Source: Streptomyces xantholiticus (GTDB lineage: Bacteria > Actinomycetota > Actinomycetes > Streptomycetales > Streptomycetaceae). From it: DNA of 64,000 bases. The stretch is taken from NCBI RefSeq assembly GCF_014651015.1, contig NZ_BMWB01000003.1, positions 244,847 to 308,846 of the forward strand. Direction: 5' to 3'. Shown here piece after piece: positions 8,710-17,006 of the stretch. The first letter of the stretch is position 1; each line of letters begins with the position of its first letter. A program made the position numbers and the translations under genes. The notes below the pieces were generated by a model. It was not told where the DNA came from. It saw only the letters and a program-made list of their open reading frames with translations, and did no database searches.

Positions 8710-9959
8710 TGCGCAGGGTCCTCGTCACCGGCCTCGGCGGCGCGGGCCGCACCACCGTCGCCGCCGCCACGGCGCTCGCCTCGGCCGGACACGGCAGCCG
8801 CACACTCTTCCTGTCGGCCGACCCGGGCGACGTCCTCGGCGCCCCGGTCACCGCGGGCCCCGACGAACCGGCCCGGGTCCACGACGACCTGTGGGCCGCC
8901 CGAGTCGACGCGGGCGCGGACTTCCGCGCCGAGTTCCTCGAACTCCAGGAGCGCGCCTCAGGGGCACTCGACCTGCTGGGCGCCGCCCATCTCGAGGACG
9001 CGGAGCTGACGCGGCTGCCCGGCAGCGACGAGTTCGCGCTGCTGCGTGCGCTCACCGCGGCCTCGCGCGGCGGCTGGGACGTGGTCGTGGTCGACATGCC
9101 GCCGCTGCGCGACACGATCGCGCTGCTGGCCCTGCCGGGGGAGCTGCGGCGCTATCTGCGCCGCCTGCTGCCGCCCGAACGCCAGGCGGCCCGCGCCCTG
9201 CGCCCGATGCTCGCCCAGCTCGCGGGCGTGCCGATGCCCGCGCAGTGGCTGTACGCGACCGCCGAACGCTGGGACTCGGAGCTCGCCGGCGTCCAGTCGG
9301 TGCTGGACTCCTCGCACACCACCCTCCGCATCGTCGCGGAACCCGGCCCCAAGGCCGCCACGGCCCTCGTCGAGGCCCGCACCGGGATCGCCCTGCACGG
9401 GTTGGATGTCGAGATGCTCGTCGCGAACCGGAGACTGCCCCAGGTATCCGCGGACCCCTGGATCGCGGGCCTGGCCGGCCAGCAGGAGAAGTGCCTGCAG
9501 GAGTGGCACAGCAGCCGGCTGTCCGGCGGCCCATCCATATGCGAGGTGCCCCACCTCGGCCGCGACCCGCAGGGCCCGGACGACCTCGCTCTGCTCCACA
9601 CCGGGGCGGTCCGCAGCGGCGCCGGCGAAGGCGGCGGACTCTCCGCCGGACCGGACCGGGGCCGGGAGGAACCGCGCGGCGACATCGGTCTTGTCACGGG
9701 GCCGTCGCCGGCCGGCCGGCCGGCGGAGGACGCGGACGCCCTCTTCGTCTGGGAACTGGAGCTGCCCGGCGCCGTCAAGGAGACGCTCTCCCTCGTACGC
9801 CGCGGGGATGAACTCCTGATCGGCGCGGGGCCGTTCCGCAGGAACCTGCCGTTGCCGGCGGCGCTGCGCCGCTGCACCGTCGCCGGCGCGGGCCTCACGG
9901 ACGGTGTGCTGAAGGTCCGCTTCACGCCGGACCCCGGTCTGTGGCCGCGGACGACCTGA
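8709..9959 (+). CDS. ArsA/Get3-like P-loop protein with altered Walker A
   Basis: A 416-aa member of the ArsA/MinD-like SIMIBI NTPase class. The N-terminus RVLVTGLGGAGRTTVAAATA aligns with the deviant Walker A GKGGVGKTT, but both lysines are gone (Leu and Arg). VVVVDMPPLRDTIALLALPG matches the switch region, where families have DxxPTG. The C-terminal part (about 310-416) is variable, then LFVWELELPGAVKETLSLVRRGDELLIGAG, the small beta C-domain typical of ArsA-like proteins of actinobacteria. Translation is coupled to the SRPBCC gene. It could be a membrane-targeting chaperone, or a non-hydrolysing relative. Confidence 0.82.
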   Translation: MRRVLVTGLGGAGRTTVAAATALASAGHGSRTLFLSADPGDVLGAPVTAGPDEPARVHDDLWAARVDAGADFRAEFLELQERASGALDLLGAAHLEDAELTRLPGSDEFALLRALTAASRGGWDVVVVDMPPLRDTIALLALPGELRRYLRRLLPPERQAARALRPMLAQLAGVPMPAQWLYATAERWDSELAGVQSVLDSSHTTLRIVAEPGPKAATALVEARTGIALHGLDVEMLVANRRLPQVSADPWIAGLAGQQEKCLQEWHSSRLSGGPSICEVPHLGRDPQGPDDLALLHTGAVRSGAGEGGGLSAGPDRGREEPRGDIGLVTGPSPAGRPAEDADALFVWELELPGAVKETLSLVRRGDELLIGAGPFRRNLPLPAALRRCTVAGAGLTDGVLKVRFTPDPGLWPRTT

Positions 9960-10028
9960 ACGCCGTACCACCGTTCGGGTAACGTCGGAAGCACACGACC
10001 CTCGACGCGGCACACCCAGGAGTACGTC

Positions 10029-10472
10029 ATGAGCGAAGCGACCGAGCGCCCCGACGCCGACGCCTGGGCCGCCGCCTGCGAGGAGGACCTCCAGGAGGAG
10101 CAGGCCCGGCGCCGCGCCCAGCACGGCACGCCCCCCGGTTCGGCCGCGGAGGAACTGCGCAAACTCTTCGACGTCGTCGCGGACAAGGTCACCTCCTTCC
10201 AGTCGTCCCTGCCGGGCATGGCCGCGCAGAGCGCCGTCCAGCAGTTCGTCGACCAGGCGAAGGCCGCCGCCATGCCGGTCATCGAACGAAACCCGCAGGT
10301 CTTCGACCATCTCGCCGCCGCGGGCGGCGAGCTGCTCGCCGCCTACCGGTCCGCCGTCGAGGGCCAGGAGCGGCGCTGGACCCGGGGAACACCGGCCTCC
10401 GGGGACGCCGGGAAGGCCGATGATCCGCGCGACGAAGGCCCCGAAGGCAGCGAGCACATCGACCTGGACTGA
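10029..10472 (+). CDS. DUF5304 protein upstream of glkA (SCO2127-like)
   Basis: Small acidic cytoplasmic protein (147 aa) with no enzyme motif. A helical core spans about 34-115 (AEELRKLFDVVADKVTSFQS, QSAVQQFVDQAKAAAMPVIE) and the C-terminus is Asp/Glu/Gly-rich and disordered. AGGAG lies 6 nt before ATG. It is 65 nt upstream of glkA and on the same strand, the position of SCO2127 in S. coelicolor. That gene was reported, as I recall, to raise glucokinase activity and restore carbon repression in mutants. That role is transferred by position and similarity only. Confidence 0.75.
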   Translation: MSEATERPDADAWAAACEEDLQEEQARRRAQHGTPPGSAAEELRKLFDVVADKVTSFQSSLPGMAAQSAVQQFVDQAKAAAMPVIERNPQVFDHLAAAGGELLAAYRSAVEGQERRWTRGTPASGDAGKADDPRDEGPEGSEHIDLD

Positions 10473-10537
10473 CCAGGGCGTGCCCACGCTCGGGTACGGT
10501 TGGGCTTAGCGGGGCTCGACCGAATACTGAGGGACAT

Positions 10538-11479
10538 ATGGGACTCACCATCGGCGTCGACATCGGCGGCACGAAGATCGCGGCGGGAGTGGTCGACGAA
10601 GACGGCGCCATTCTCGAGACGCACACCGTGCCGACCCCGTCGACTCCCGAAGGCATCGTCGACGCGATCTGCTCGGCCGTCGCGGGCGCGGGCTCGGGGC
10701 ACGACATCGAGGCCGTCGGTATCGGAGCCGCCGGTTACGTCGACGACAAGCGCGCCACGGTCCTCTTCGCGCCGAACATCGACTGGCGTCACGAGCCGCT
10801 CAAGGACAAGGTGGAACAGCGCGTCGGCCTGCCCGTCGTCGTCGAGAACGACGCCAACGCCGCCGCCTGGGGCGAATACCGCTTCGGCGCCGGCCAGGGC
10901 CACGAGGACGTCATCTGCATCACGCTCGGCACCGGCCTCGGCGGCGGCATCATCATCGGCAACAAGCTGCGCCGCGGACGGTTCGGCGTCGCCGCGGAGT
11001 TCGGGCACATCCGGGTCGTGCCGGACGGTCTCCTCTGCGGCTGCGGCAGCCAGGGCTGCTGGGAGCAGTACGCATCCGGCCGCGCCCTCGTCCGCTACGC
11101 CAAGCAGCGCGCCAACGCCACGCCGGAGAACGCGACGATCCTGCTCGGCCTCGGTGACGGCACGGTCGAGGGCATCCAGGGCAAGCACATCAGCCAGGCC
11201 GCCCGGCAGGGCTGCCCGGTCGCCGTCGACTCCTTCCGTGAGCTGGCGCGCTGGGCCGGGGCCGGTCTCGCGGACCTGGCCTCCCTCTTCGACCCGTCCG
11301 CGTTCATCGTGGGCGGCGGCGTCTCCGACGAGGGCGACCTCGTCCTCGACCCGATCCGCAAGTCCTTCCGGCGCTGGCTGATCGGCGGCCAGTGGCGCCC
11401 GCACGCCCAGGTGCTCGCCGCGCAACTGGGCGGCAAGGCGGGGCTGGTGGGCGCGGCGGACCTGGCACGTCAGGGCTGA
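10538..11479 (+). CDS. glkA: ROK-family glucokinase
   Basis: ATP-dependent glucose kinase (313 aa) of the ROK family; in Streptomyces GlkA also mediates glucose repression. The phosphate-binding GVDIGGTKIAAG opens the protein. The sugar site has NDANAAAWGEYRFGAG and TLGTGLGGGIIIGNKLRRG. The ROK zinc motif is FGHIRVVPDGLLCGCGSQGC followed by WE, giving the His plus CxCGxxGCxE ligands. Length matches the S. coelicolor enzyme. There is no N-terminal helix-turn-helix, so this is the kinase-only ROK subgroup. A GAGGGA ribosome site precedes ATG. A hairpin follows at 11501-11538. Confidence 0.96.
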   Translation: MGLTIGVDIGGTKIAAGVVDEDGAILETHTVPTPSTPEGIVDAICSAVAGAGSGHDIEAVGIGAAGYVDDKRATVLFAPNIDWRHEPLKDKVEQRVGLPVVVENDANAAAWGEYRFGAGQGHEDVICITLGTGLGGGIIIGNKLRRGRFGVAAEFGHIRVVPDGLLCGCGSQGCWEQYASGRALVRYAKQRANATPENATILLGLGDGTVEGIQGKHISQAARQGCPVAVDSFRELARWAGAGLADLASLFDPSAFIVGGGVSDEGDLVLDPIRKSFRRWLIGGQWRPHAQVLAAQLGGKAGLVGAADLARQG

Positions 11480-11500
11480 CCCGCCGCACTTCGTGGGGAA

Positions 11501-11538
11501 GGTGCCCGCCGCGTCCTTCAGGAAGCGTGGCGGGCACC
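11501..11538 (+). terminator. Hairpin terminator after glkA
   Basis: Arms GGTGCCCGCCGCG (11501-11513) and CGTGGCGGGCACC (11526-11538) pair over 13 positions with one G-T wobble and a 12-nt loop. It sits 22 nt after the glkA stop. There is no U-tract, as is usual for Streptomyces. The downstream gene starts only 16 nt later. Confidence 0.65.
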
Positions 11539-11554
11539 GTCGTATCTTGCTCCC

Positions 11555-12319
11555 ATGCCGATCACCCCGAGCAACGTACTGCCCAAGTCCCGTACCGAGC
11601 CGGACGGTTCGGCCGTGATCCGGGTCCTGAGCTACAACATCCGCTCCCTGCGCGACGACGAGGCGGCGCTGACCCGGGTGATCCGGGCGTGCGAACCCGA
11701 CCTGGTGTTCGTGCAGGAGGCGCCGCGCTTCTTCCGGTGGCGCAAGCACGCGGCACGGCTCGCCGCCAACACCGATCTGGTGATGCTCTCCGGGGGCGCG
11801 ACGGCGGCCGGGCCGCTGCTCCTGTGCTCGCTGCGGGCCACGGTCGAGCGGACCGAGGACCTGTTGCTGCCGCTCCGCCCCGGCCTCCACCGGAGGGGCT
11901 TCGCCACGGCGGTCGTCCGGTTCGCGGCCACGCGGGTCGGGGTGGTGAGCTGCCACCTGAGCCTGCAGAGCGACGAGCGTCACGCGCAGGCGGGGATGCT
12001 GCTGGACCGGCTGAAGGCGATGGACGTGCCGCAGGCGGTCGTCGCGGGCGACATCAACGAAAGACCGGGCGGCCCGAGTTTCGGCCGCCTGGCGGCGGAG
12101 CTCCAGGACTGCTGGGCGGTGGCCCCGTGGGGCGGAGAGCACACGTCGACGGCGCTGGATCCGCACCAGCGGATCGACGCGGTGTTCGCGACGGAGGGTG
12201 TGGAGGTGCTGGGCTGCGGTGTCCCGCGGGACCTGCCCGGCGTCTCCACGGCGGACCTGCGCGCGGCATCGGACCACTTGCCGGTGCTGGGGGCACTCCG
12301 GCTTGTGGCGACCGGCTAG
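11555..12319 (+). CDS. Endonuclease/exonuclease/phosphatase (EEP) family protein
   Basis: Metal-dependent phosphodiesterase of the EEP superfamily (254 aa), no signal peptide. Blocks in order: VLSYNIRSLR (metal/phosphate Asn), LVFVQEAPRF (metal Glu), SCHLSL (catalytic His), VVAGDINERPGG (GD-N), DPHQRIDAVF, and the closing ASDHLPV (Asp-His dyad). The substrate may be nucleic acid, phospholipid or inositol phosphate and cannot be chosen here. No Shine-Dalgarno is seen; TATCTT at 11543-11548 is 6 nt before ATG, so a leaderless mRNA is likely. Confidence 0.88.
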   Translation: MPITPSNVLPKSRTEPDGSAVIRVLSYNIRSLRDDEAALTRVIRACEPDLVFVQEAPRFFRWRKHAARLAANTDLVMLSGGATAAGPLLLCSLRATVERTEDLLLPLRPGLHRRGFATAVVRFAATRVGVVSCHLSLQSDERHAQAGMLLDRLKAMDVPQAVVAGDINERPGGPSFGRLAAELQDCWAVAPWGGEHTSTALDPHQRIDAVFATEGVEVLGCGVPRDLPGVSTADLRAASDHLPVLGALRLVATG

Positions 12320-12603
12320 GGAGCGGGTTCCCCGTTGGCGGGGCTCGCCCCTCCCGCCCCTTCCCGAAACCGGGCTCCGCCCCGACCCGGACCGGGGCCA
12401 CGCCCGCACCCGACTGTGCTGCGCGCGGCGTCCGGGGTCGCGGGACGGGGCGGCAGCGAATCCGGCCTCGACGGCGTTCGAGGCGCGGGGGTAGGGGGCG
12501 GAGCCGACGAAAGCGGGCGCCGGGGGGTGCACCGATTTCGGGAAGGGGCAGGGAGTGCGACAACCCTTCGCAGACGAACACGCTCCCCGCCCACGAGGGC
12601 CCG
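12320..12603. repeat. Convergent gap with long inverted repeat
   Basis: No gene. CTCCCGCCCCTTCCCGAAAC (12346-12365) is matched on the opposite strand at about 12533-12553 (TTTCGGGAAGGGGCAGG), about 190 nt apart. Between them are GC-rich palindromic words (GGGCTCCGCCCC, GGGGGCGGAGCC). This is the look of a Streptomyces intergenic palindromic element and may form a large stem in both transcripts that end here. Confidence 0.55.
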
Positions 12604-13155
12604 TCACACCACCGCGCCCCGCCCCGGCTCGTCCGGGTCGTCGTCGTCGCCGTGCGACATCCGCGCGACCAGCGTCGCGAACCCACCCAGAAAGCCGCCG
12701 ATGCACAGCGTCGTCAGCCACCAGGTCATGTCCCACCGCAGCACCACCGCGACCAGCATCAGCACCGGCCCGCCGATCACGGCCAGCCACGCGAACCTGG
12801 CCGTCACGTCGGCCTCCGGCAGCGGCGGCGGTTCCGGCGGGACGAAGTGACCCTCGTCGGTGTCGTCGAAGTCGTCGTCGGACGGCTCCGCGACCTCGTA
12901 GTCGCGCGGCCCGCCCACTCCCGGTGCGAAGGTGATCGAGCTGCCCAGCGCGGGCTTCTCCTCCTCGGTGCGCCCCACCTGCTCCGGTGTCTCGTTGACG
13001 TCGCCCTCGAGCAGCGCCAGGTCCTCCACCGACTTGAACGGCTTCACACCCGGCGGGTCGGCCGGCTCCTCGCCGTAGCCGGCGACGATGGCCGCCCAGG
13101 CGGCGTCCTCGTCGATCGGCTGCGGCTCGCGGTCCGCGTCGTGCTGGTCAGACAC
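12604..13155 (-). CDS. Acidic protein with C-terminal membrane hairpin
   Basis: Unassigned 183-aa protein. The first 110 residues are acidic and disordered (many Asp/Glu/Pro, e.g. DDDFDDTDEGHFVPPEPPP). Two membrane segments follow: FAWLAVIGGPVLMLVAVVL and WWLTTLCIGGFLGGFATLV. The tail is GDDDDPDEPGRG. The GTG start overlaps the stop of the upstream esterase gene by 8 nt, which fits translational coupling and argues against the longer open frame further upstream. Conserved in Streptomyces next to the esterase by my recollection. Function unknown. Confidence 0.75.
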   Translation of the reverse strand: MSDQHDADREPQPIDEDAAWAAIVAGYGEEPADPPGVKPFKSVEDLALLEGDVNETPEQVGRTEEEKPALGSSITFAPGVGGPRDYEVAEPSDDDFDDTDEGHFVPPEPPPLPEADVTARFAWLAVIGGPVLMLVAVVLRWDMTWWLTTLCIGGFLGGFATLVARMSHGDDDDPDEPGRGAVV

Positions 13156-13954
13156 CGGTCGTGCTCCCTCCCAAGGCTTCCGGAGCGGAGGACCCGGTCG
13201 TCCCCGCACCCGGAGCGAGCCGGCCGATGAACGCATAACTCTCCTCGAAGATCCGCTCCGCATCGTGGTCCAACGTCGCGACGTGGTAGCTCTGTTCCAG
13301 CAGGATCTCGGTGACGTCCGTGGAGGAGACGCGGCTGAGGATCCGGGCGGAGTCGGCGGCCGGCACCACATGGTCCTCGGGGCTGTGCAGCAGCAGCATC
13401 GGCTGTGTGACCTGCGGCAGCTCCCCGTCGACCAGCCTGAAGAACTGCCGCACCGAGTGCGCGGCGTGCAGCGGCACCCGGTCGTAGCCCAGCTCCTCGA
13501 CGCCTTCCTTGGCGATGTCGCTGGTCAGCCCCTTCGTGGAGGGCACCAGGTGGCGGACGACCGGCAGCAGGGACGCCATCGCGCCGTGCACCTTGTTCGC
13601 CGGGTTGACCACGACGACGCCCCGCACCGCGTCCCCGTGCCTGGCGGCGAGCCGCAGCGTCAGCGCGCCGCCCATGGAGAGACCGAAGACGAAGACCACC
13701 CGGCACCGCTCCTTCAGGGCCCGCAGCTCGCGGTCCACCTCCGCGTACCAGTCCTGCCAGCCGGTGACCTGCATGTCCTGCCAGCGAGTGCCGTGTCCGG
13801 GCAGCAGCGGCAAGGAGACCGTGAGGCCCCGCTCCGCCAGGTATTCGGCCCAGGGCCGCAGCGACTGCGGGGAGCCGGTGAATCCATGACAGAGAAGGAC
13901 GCCGACCTCGCCGCCTTCGTGGCGGTAGGGCTCGGCTCCAGGAAGGACCGGCAC
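13148..13954 (-). CDS. Alpha/beta hydrolase (carboxylesterase/monoglyceride lipase type)
   Basis: Serine hydrolase of 268 aa. The start is the GTG at 13954, which has GGAG 6-9 nt upstream and begins VPVLPGAEPYRHEGGEVGVL; an earlier ATG gives an implausible leader. The oxyanion loop is LLCHGFTGSP, the nucleophile Ser93 is in GLSMGG, the acid is in HSPEDHVVPA, and the base His is in SYHVATLDHD. This layout is that of Est30-like carboxylesterases and monoacylglycerol lipases. Substrate probably a short-chain or lipid ester. Coupled to the downstream acidic membrane protein by an 8-nt overlap. Confidence 0.87.
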   Translation of the reverse strand: MPVLPGAEPYRHEGGEVGVLLCHGFTGSPQSLRPWAEYLAERGLTVSLPLLPGHGTRWQDMQVTGWQDWYAEVDRELRALKERCRVVFVFGLSMGGALTLRLAARHGDAVRGVVVVNPANKVHGAMASLLPVVRHLVPSTKGLTSDIAKEGVEELGYDRVPLHAAHSVRQFFRLVDGELPQVTQPMLLLHSPEDHVVPAADSARILSRVSSTDVTEILLEQSYHVATLDHDAERIFEESYAFIGRLAPGAGTTGSSAPEALGGSTTGV

Positions 13955-14148
13955 CGGGGTCTCCTGTTCGTGAGGCGTACGTGGATGTACGGGGGAGGAT
14001 CGAGGGTGTACTTCACGGTACGCGACCGGACCGACACCCGACCAGGGCCGTTCCGCACACGTCGGGCGGGAGATGACGCCCCCCGGCGCGGGGAGCAGGG
14101 GCGGGCCTCGGGTTATGGTCTGTTCGACAGCAACAGGAGGCATTCGAG

Positions 14149-14937
14149 TTGATCTACGGCGCCATGAAGTTCTCCATCGGAGGCTCGCTCAAGCTTGCCT
14201 TCAGGCCCTGGGTGGAGGGGCTGGAGAACATTCCGGCCGAGGGTCCCGCGATCCTCGCGAGCAACCATCTGTCGTTCTCCGACTCGTTCTTCCTGCCCGC
14301 GATGCTGGACCGCAAGGTGACCTTCATCGCGAAGGCCGAGTACTTCACCTCACCCGGTGTCAAGGGCAGGCTGACGGCCGCGTTCTTCAAGGGCGTGGGC
14401 CAGCTGCCCGTGGACCGCTCGGGCGCGCGCGGCGCGGGTGAGGCGGCGATCAAGGCCGGTATCGACGTGATCGAGTCCGGTGGTCTGTTCGGCATCTACC
14501 CGGAGGGCACCCGCTCCCCCGACGGCCGGCTCTACCGTGGCAAGCCGGGCGGACTCGCGCGCGTGGCGCTGGCCACCGGCGCACCGGTGATCCCCGTCGC
14601 GATGATCGACACCGAGAAGATCCAGCCGCCCGGCAAGGTGATCCCCAAGCTGATGCGCCCGGGCATCCGGATCGGCAAGCCACTGGACTTCAGCCGCTAC
14701 CACGGCATGGGGGGCGACCGCTTCATCCTGCGGTCGGTGACCGACGAGGTCATGTACGAGATCATGAAGCTGTCCGGCCAGGAGTACGTCGACATCTACG
14801 CGACGGCCGCGAAGCGCCAGATCGCCGATGCGGAGAAGGCCGAGAAGGCTGCACGCGCGGAGGCGGAGAAGGCCGAGAAGGCTGCACGCGCCGAGGCCGA
14901 GAAGGCGCAGAAGAAGTCGCAGCGGCCGGCCGCCTAG
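14149..14937 (+). CDS. PlsC-type 1-acylglycerol-3-phosphate acyltransferase
   Basis: Lysophospholipid acyltransferase (262 aa), likely making phosphatidic acid or acylating glycolipids at the membrane. It has the HxxxxD motif in SNHLSFSDSFF and the acceptor motif YPEGTRSPDG. The start is TTG 14149: AGGAGG at 14135-14140 has ideal spacing, whereas the later ATG at 14164 does not. The C-terminal tail is a Lys/Glu/Ala coiled segment built by duplication of an 11-residue unit (AEKAEKAARAE). An acyltransferase at Rv2182c occupies the same neighbourhood in M. tuberculosis. Confidence 0.9.
   Translation: MIYGAMKFSIGGSLKLAFRPWVEGLENIPAEGPAILASNHLSFSDSFFLPAMLDRKVTFIAKAEYFTSPGVKGRLTAAFFKGVGQLPVDRSGARGAGEAAIKAGIDVIESGGLFGIYPEGTRSPDGRLYRGKPGGLARVALATGAPVIPVAMIDTEKIQPPGKVIPKLMRPGIRIGKPLDFSRYHGMGGDRFILRSVTDEVMYEIMKLSGQEYVDIYATAAKRQIADAEKAEKAARAEAEKAEKAARAEAEKAQKKSQRPAA
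14830..14891 (+). repeat. 33-nt tandem duplication in acyltransferase tail
   Basis: A 29-nt sequence at 14830-14858 recurs without change at 14863-14891 (period 33 nt), keeping frame and adding one AEKAEKAARAE unit. Perfect identity implies a recent slippage event, so tail length probably varies between strains. Confidence 0.85.
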
Positions 14938-14958
14938 CCGGCCTGGGACTGCTACGGG

Positions 14959-16176
14959 GTGGGGGAGATGGCCAAGCGCGAGCGTGTCGTGCGGATGTCG
15001 GTCGAGCTGCCGCTGTGGCGTGCGCTGACCGCCTACCGCGTGCTGACCATGGTCTACGCGGTACTGCTCTTCGTCTTCACCCGGCAGAACTTCGAGCGTC
15101 CCCTGGTCGCCGTCGGCTTCCTCGCGGTGCTGGTCGTGTGGACCCTCGCCACTCTCCCCAAGGTCGCCAATGCGGCGCGCTGCACCAGGGGCTTCCTGCT
15201 GGCGGACCTGACCATCGCGCTGACCGGCATCCTCCTCACCCCGCTGGCCGACGCGAACGCCCAGACGCAGGACGGCCCCACCCTCCCGTCGATCTGGACG
15301 GCGGGTTCGGTGCTCGCCTTCGCCATCAAGGGCGGCTGGCGCTGGGCCGGGGTCGCCTCCTCCTTCGTCGCCGTCGCCAACATCGTCGAACGGGGCGAGC
15401 CCAGCCGGGACACCTTCCACAACGTCCTGCTGGTGTGGGTCGCCTCCATAGCGATCGGTTACGTCGTCGAGGTGGCCCGCGCCTCCGAACGCACCCTCGC
15501 CCGCGCCCTGGAGATCGAGGCGGCGACTCGCGAGCGCGAGCGCCTGGCGCGCGACATCCACGACAGCGTGCTTCAGGTACTGGCGATGGTGCAGCGGCGC
15601 GGTACTGCGCTCGGCGGCGAGGCCGCGGAACTCGGCCGGATGGCCGGCGATCAGGAGGTCGCGCTGCGCAGTCTGGTCGCCGGTGGCCTGGTTCCCGCCT
15701 CCCGGGTGTCCGAGGACGAGTCGCAGGGTGCGGTCGTGCGGATCGTGGACGTACCGGACGACGACGGACCGGGCCGGCCCTGCGATCTGCGGACGCTGCT
15801 CACCCCGCACGCCGGGTCGCGGGTGACGCTGTCGGAGCCGGGTGCCCCCGTGCTGGTGGACGGGGTAGCGGCGCATGAGCTCGCGGCCGCCGTCGGCGCC
15901 GCCCTGGACAACGTGCGCAGGCACGCGGGGGAGGATGCCCAGGCCTGGATCCTGGTCGAGGACTGGCCGGACGCGGTGATCGTGACGGTCAGGGACGACG
16001 GGCCGGGCATCGCCGAGGGCAGGCTCGCGCAGGCGGAGGGGGAGGGGCGGCTCGGAGTAGCCCAGTCCATCCGCGGGCGGCTGCGGGATCTCGGCGGGAC
16101 GGCCGAGCTGACCTCGGTCCCGGGCCAGGGCACGGAAGTAGAGCTGAAGATCCCACGGGGGAAGGCAGGACGATGA
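14959..16176 (+). CDS. macS: MacS-type sensor histidine kinase
   Basis: Membrane sensor kinase (405 aa) with five hydrophobic segments in the first 170 residues (DUF5931 region), for example VYAVLLFVF and LLADLTIALTGILL. The dimerisation helix has the phospho-acceptor His201 in ERLARDIHDSVLQVL, the HisKA_3 type. The ATPase domain ends in RDDGPGIAEG and GVAQSIRGRLRDLGGTAEL. Its 3' end overlaps the regulator gene by ATGA, so they form a pair. Sequence type and location beside pfkA and glkA match S. coelicolor MacS (SCO2121, from memory), which affects morphogenesis and actinorhodin. The start may be GTG 14959 or ATG 14968. Confidence 0.88.
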   Translation: MGEMAKRERVVRMSVELPLWRALTAYRVLTMVYAVLLFVFTRQNFERPLVAVGFLAVLVVWTLATLPKVANAARCTRGFLLADLTIALTGILLTPLADANAQTQDGPTLPSIWTAGSVLAFAIKGGWRWAGVASSFVAVANIVERGEPSRDTFHNVLLVWVASIAIGYVVEVARASERTLARALEIEAATRERERLARDIHDSVLQVLAMVQRRGTALGGEAAELGRMAGDQEVALRSLVAGGLVPASRVSEDESQGAVVRIVDVPDDDGPGRPCDLRTLLTPHAGSRVTLSEPGAPVLVDGVAAHELAAAVGAALDNVRRHAGEDAQAWILVEDWPDAVIVTVRDDGPGIAEGRLAQAEGEGRLGVAQSIRGRLRDLGGTAELTSVPGQGTEVELKIPRGKAGR

Positions 16177-16847
16177 CCGAGCAGCAGACGATCAAGGTGA
16201 TGGTGGTCGACGACCACCCGATGTGGCGGGACGCGGTCGCCCGCGACCTGACCGCCGCGGGGTTCGAGGTCGTCGCCACCGCCGGCGACGGCGCACAGGC
16301 GGTCCGCCGGGCGAAGGCCGCCGCGCCCGATGTGCTCGTCCTGGACCTCAATCTGCCCGAGCTGCCCGGTGTGCAGGTGTGCAAGGAGCTCGTGGGGACG
16401 CTGACCGGGCTGCGGGTGCTGGTGCTGTCCGCCAGCGGTGAGCACGCCGACGTCCTGGAGGCGGTGAAGTCGGGCGCCACCGGCTATCTGCTGAAGTCGG
16501 CCAGCACAGAGGAGCTGACGGACGCCGTGCGCCGCACGGCCGTCGGCGACCCCGTCTTCACTCCGGGCCTCGCTGGTCTGGTCCTCGGCGAGTACCGGCG
16601 CCTCGCCTCCGAGCCCGCGCCGGCCGCCGGTACGGACGAGCCGAAGGCGCCGCAGCTGACCGAGCGGGAGACCGAGGTGCTGCGGCTGGTCGCCAAGGGC
16701 CTGTCGTACAAGCAGATCGCCGAGCGGCTGGTCATCTCGCACCGCACCGTCCAGAACCATGTGCAGAACACCCTGGGCAAGCTCCAACTGCACAACCGCG
16801 TCGAGCTGGTGCGGTACGCGATCGAGCGCGGTCTCGACGACGCCTGA
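16173..16847 (+). CDS. macR: MacR-type NarL/LuxR response regulator
   Basis: DNA-binding response regulator (224 aa). The receiver domain has the acidic pair in VVDDHP, phospho-acceptor Asp58 in VLDLNLPE, Thr/Ser in VLSASG and Lys in LLKSAS. The C-terminal LuxR helix-turn-helix is LTERETEVLRLVAKGLSYKQ and onward to SHRTVQNHVQNTLGKL. Start ATG overlaps macS by 4 nt. S. coelicolor MacR binds, as I recall, TGAGTAC-N2-GTACTCA and controls membrane-protein genes. A 14/16 match occurs in this window at 37009-37024. Confidence 0.88.
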   Translation: MTEQQTIKVMVVDDHPMWRDAVARDLTAAGFEVVATAGDGAQAVRRAKAAAPDVLVLDLNLPELPGVQVCKELVGTLTGLRVLVLSASGEHADVLEAVKSGATGYLLKSASTEELTDAVRRTAVGDPVFTPGLAGLVLGEYRRLASEPAPAAGTDEPKAPQLTERETEVLRLVAKGLSYKQIAERLVISHRTVQNHVQNTLGKLQLHNRVELVRYAIERGLDDA

Positions 16848-17006
16848 TCGGGGACGTCCGCCTTCGAGGTCTACCCGTACGAGTGAACGGCGTTCGGTCA
16901 ATGACCCTGCATTCCAAGGGAATTGACCGTTCGGCCCATCCCTGAGTGACCTGCGTCACCATTAGCGTGACCGTCATAGGGCTCACCAGGCGAAGGGAAG
17001 TTTTCC

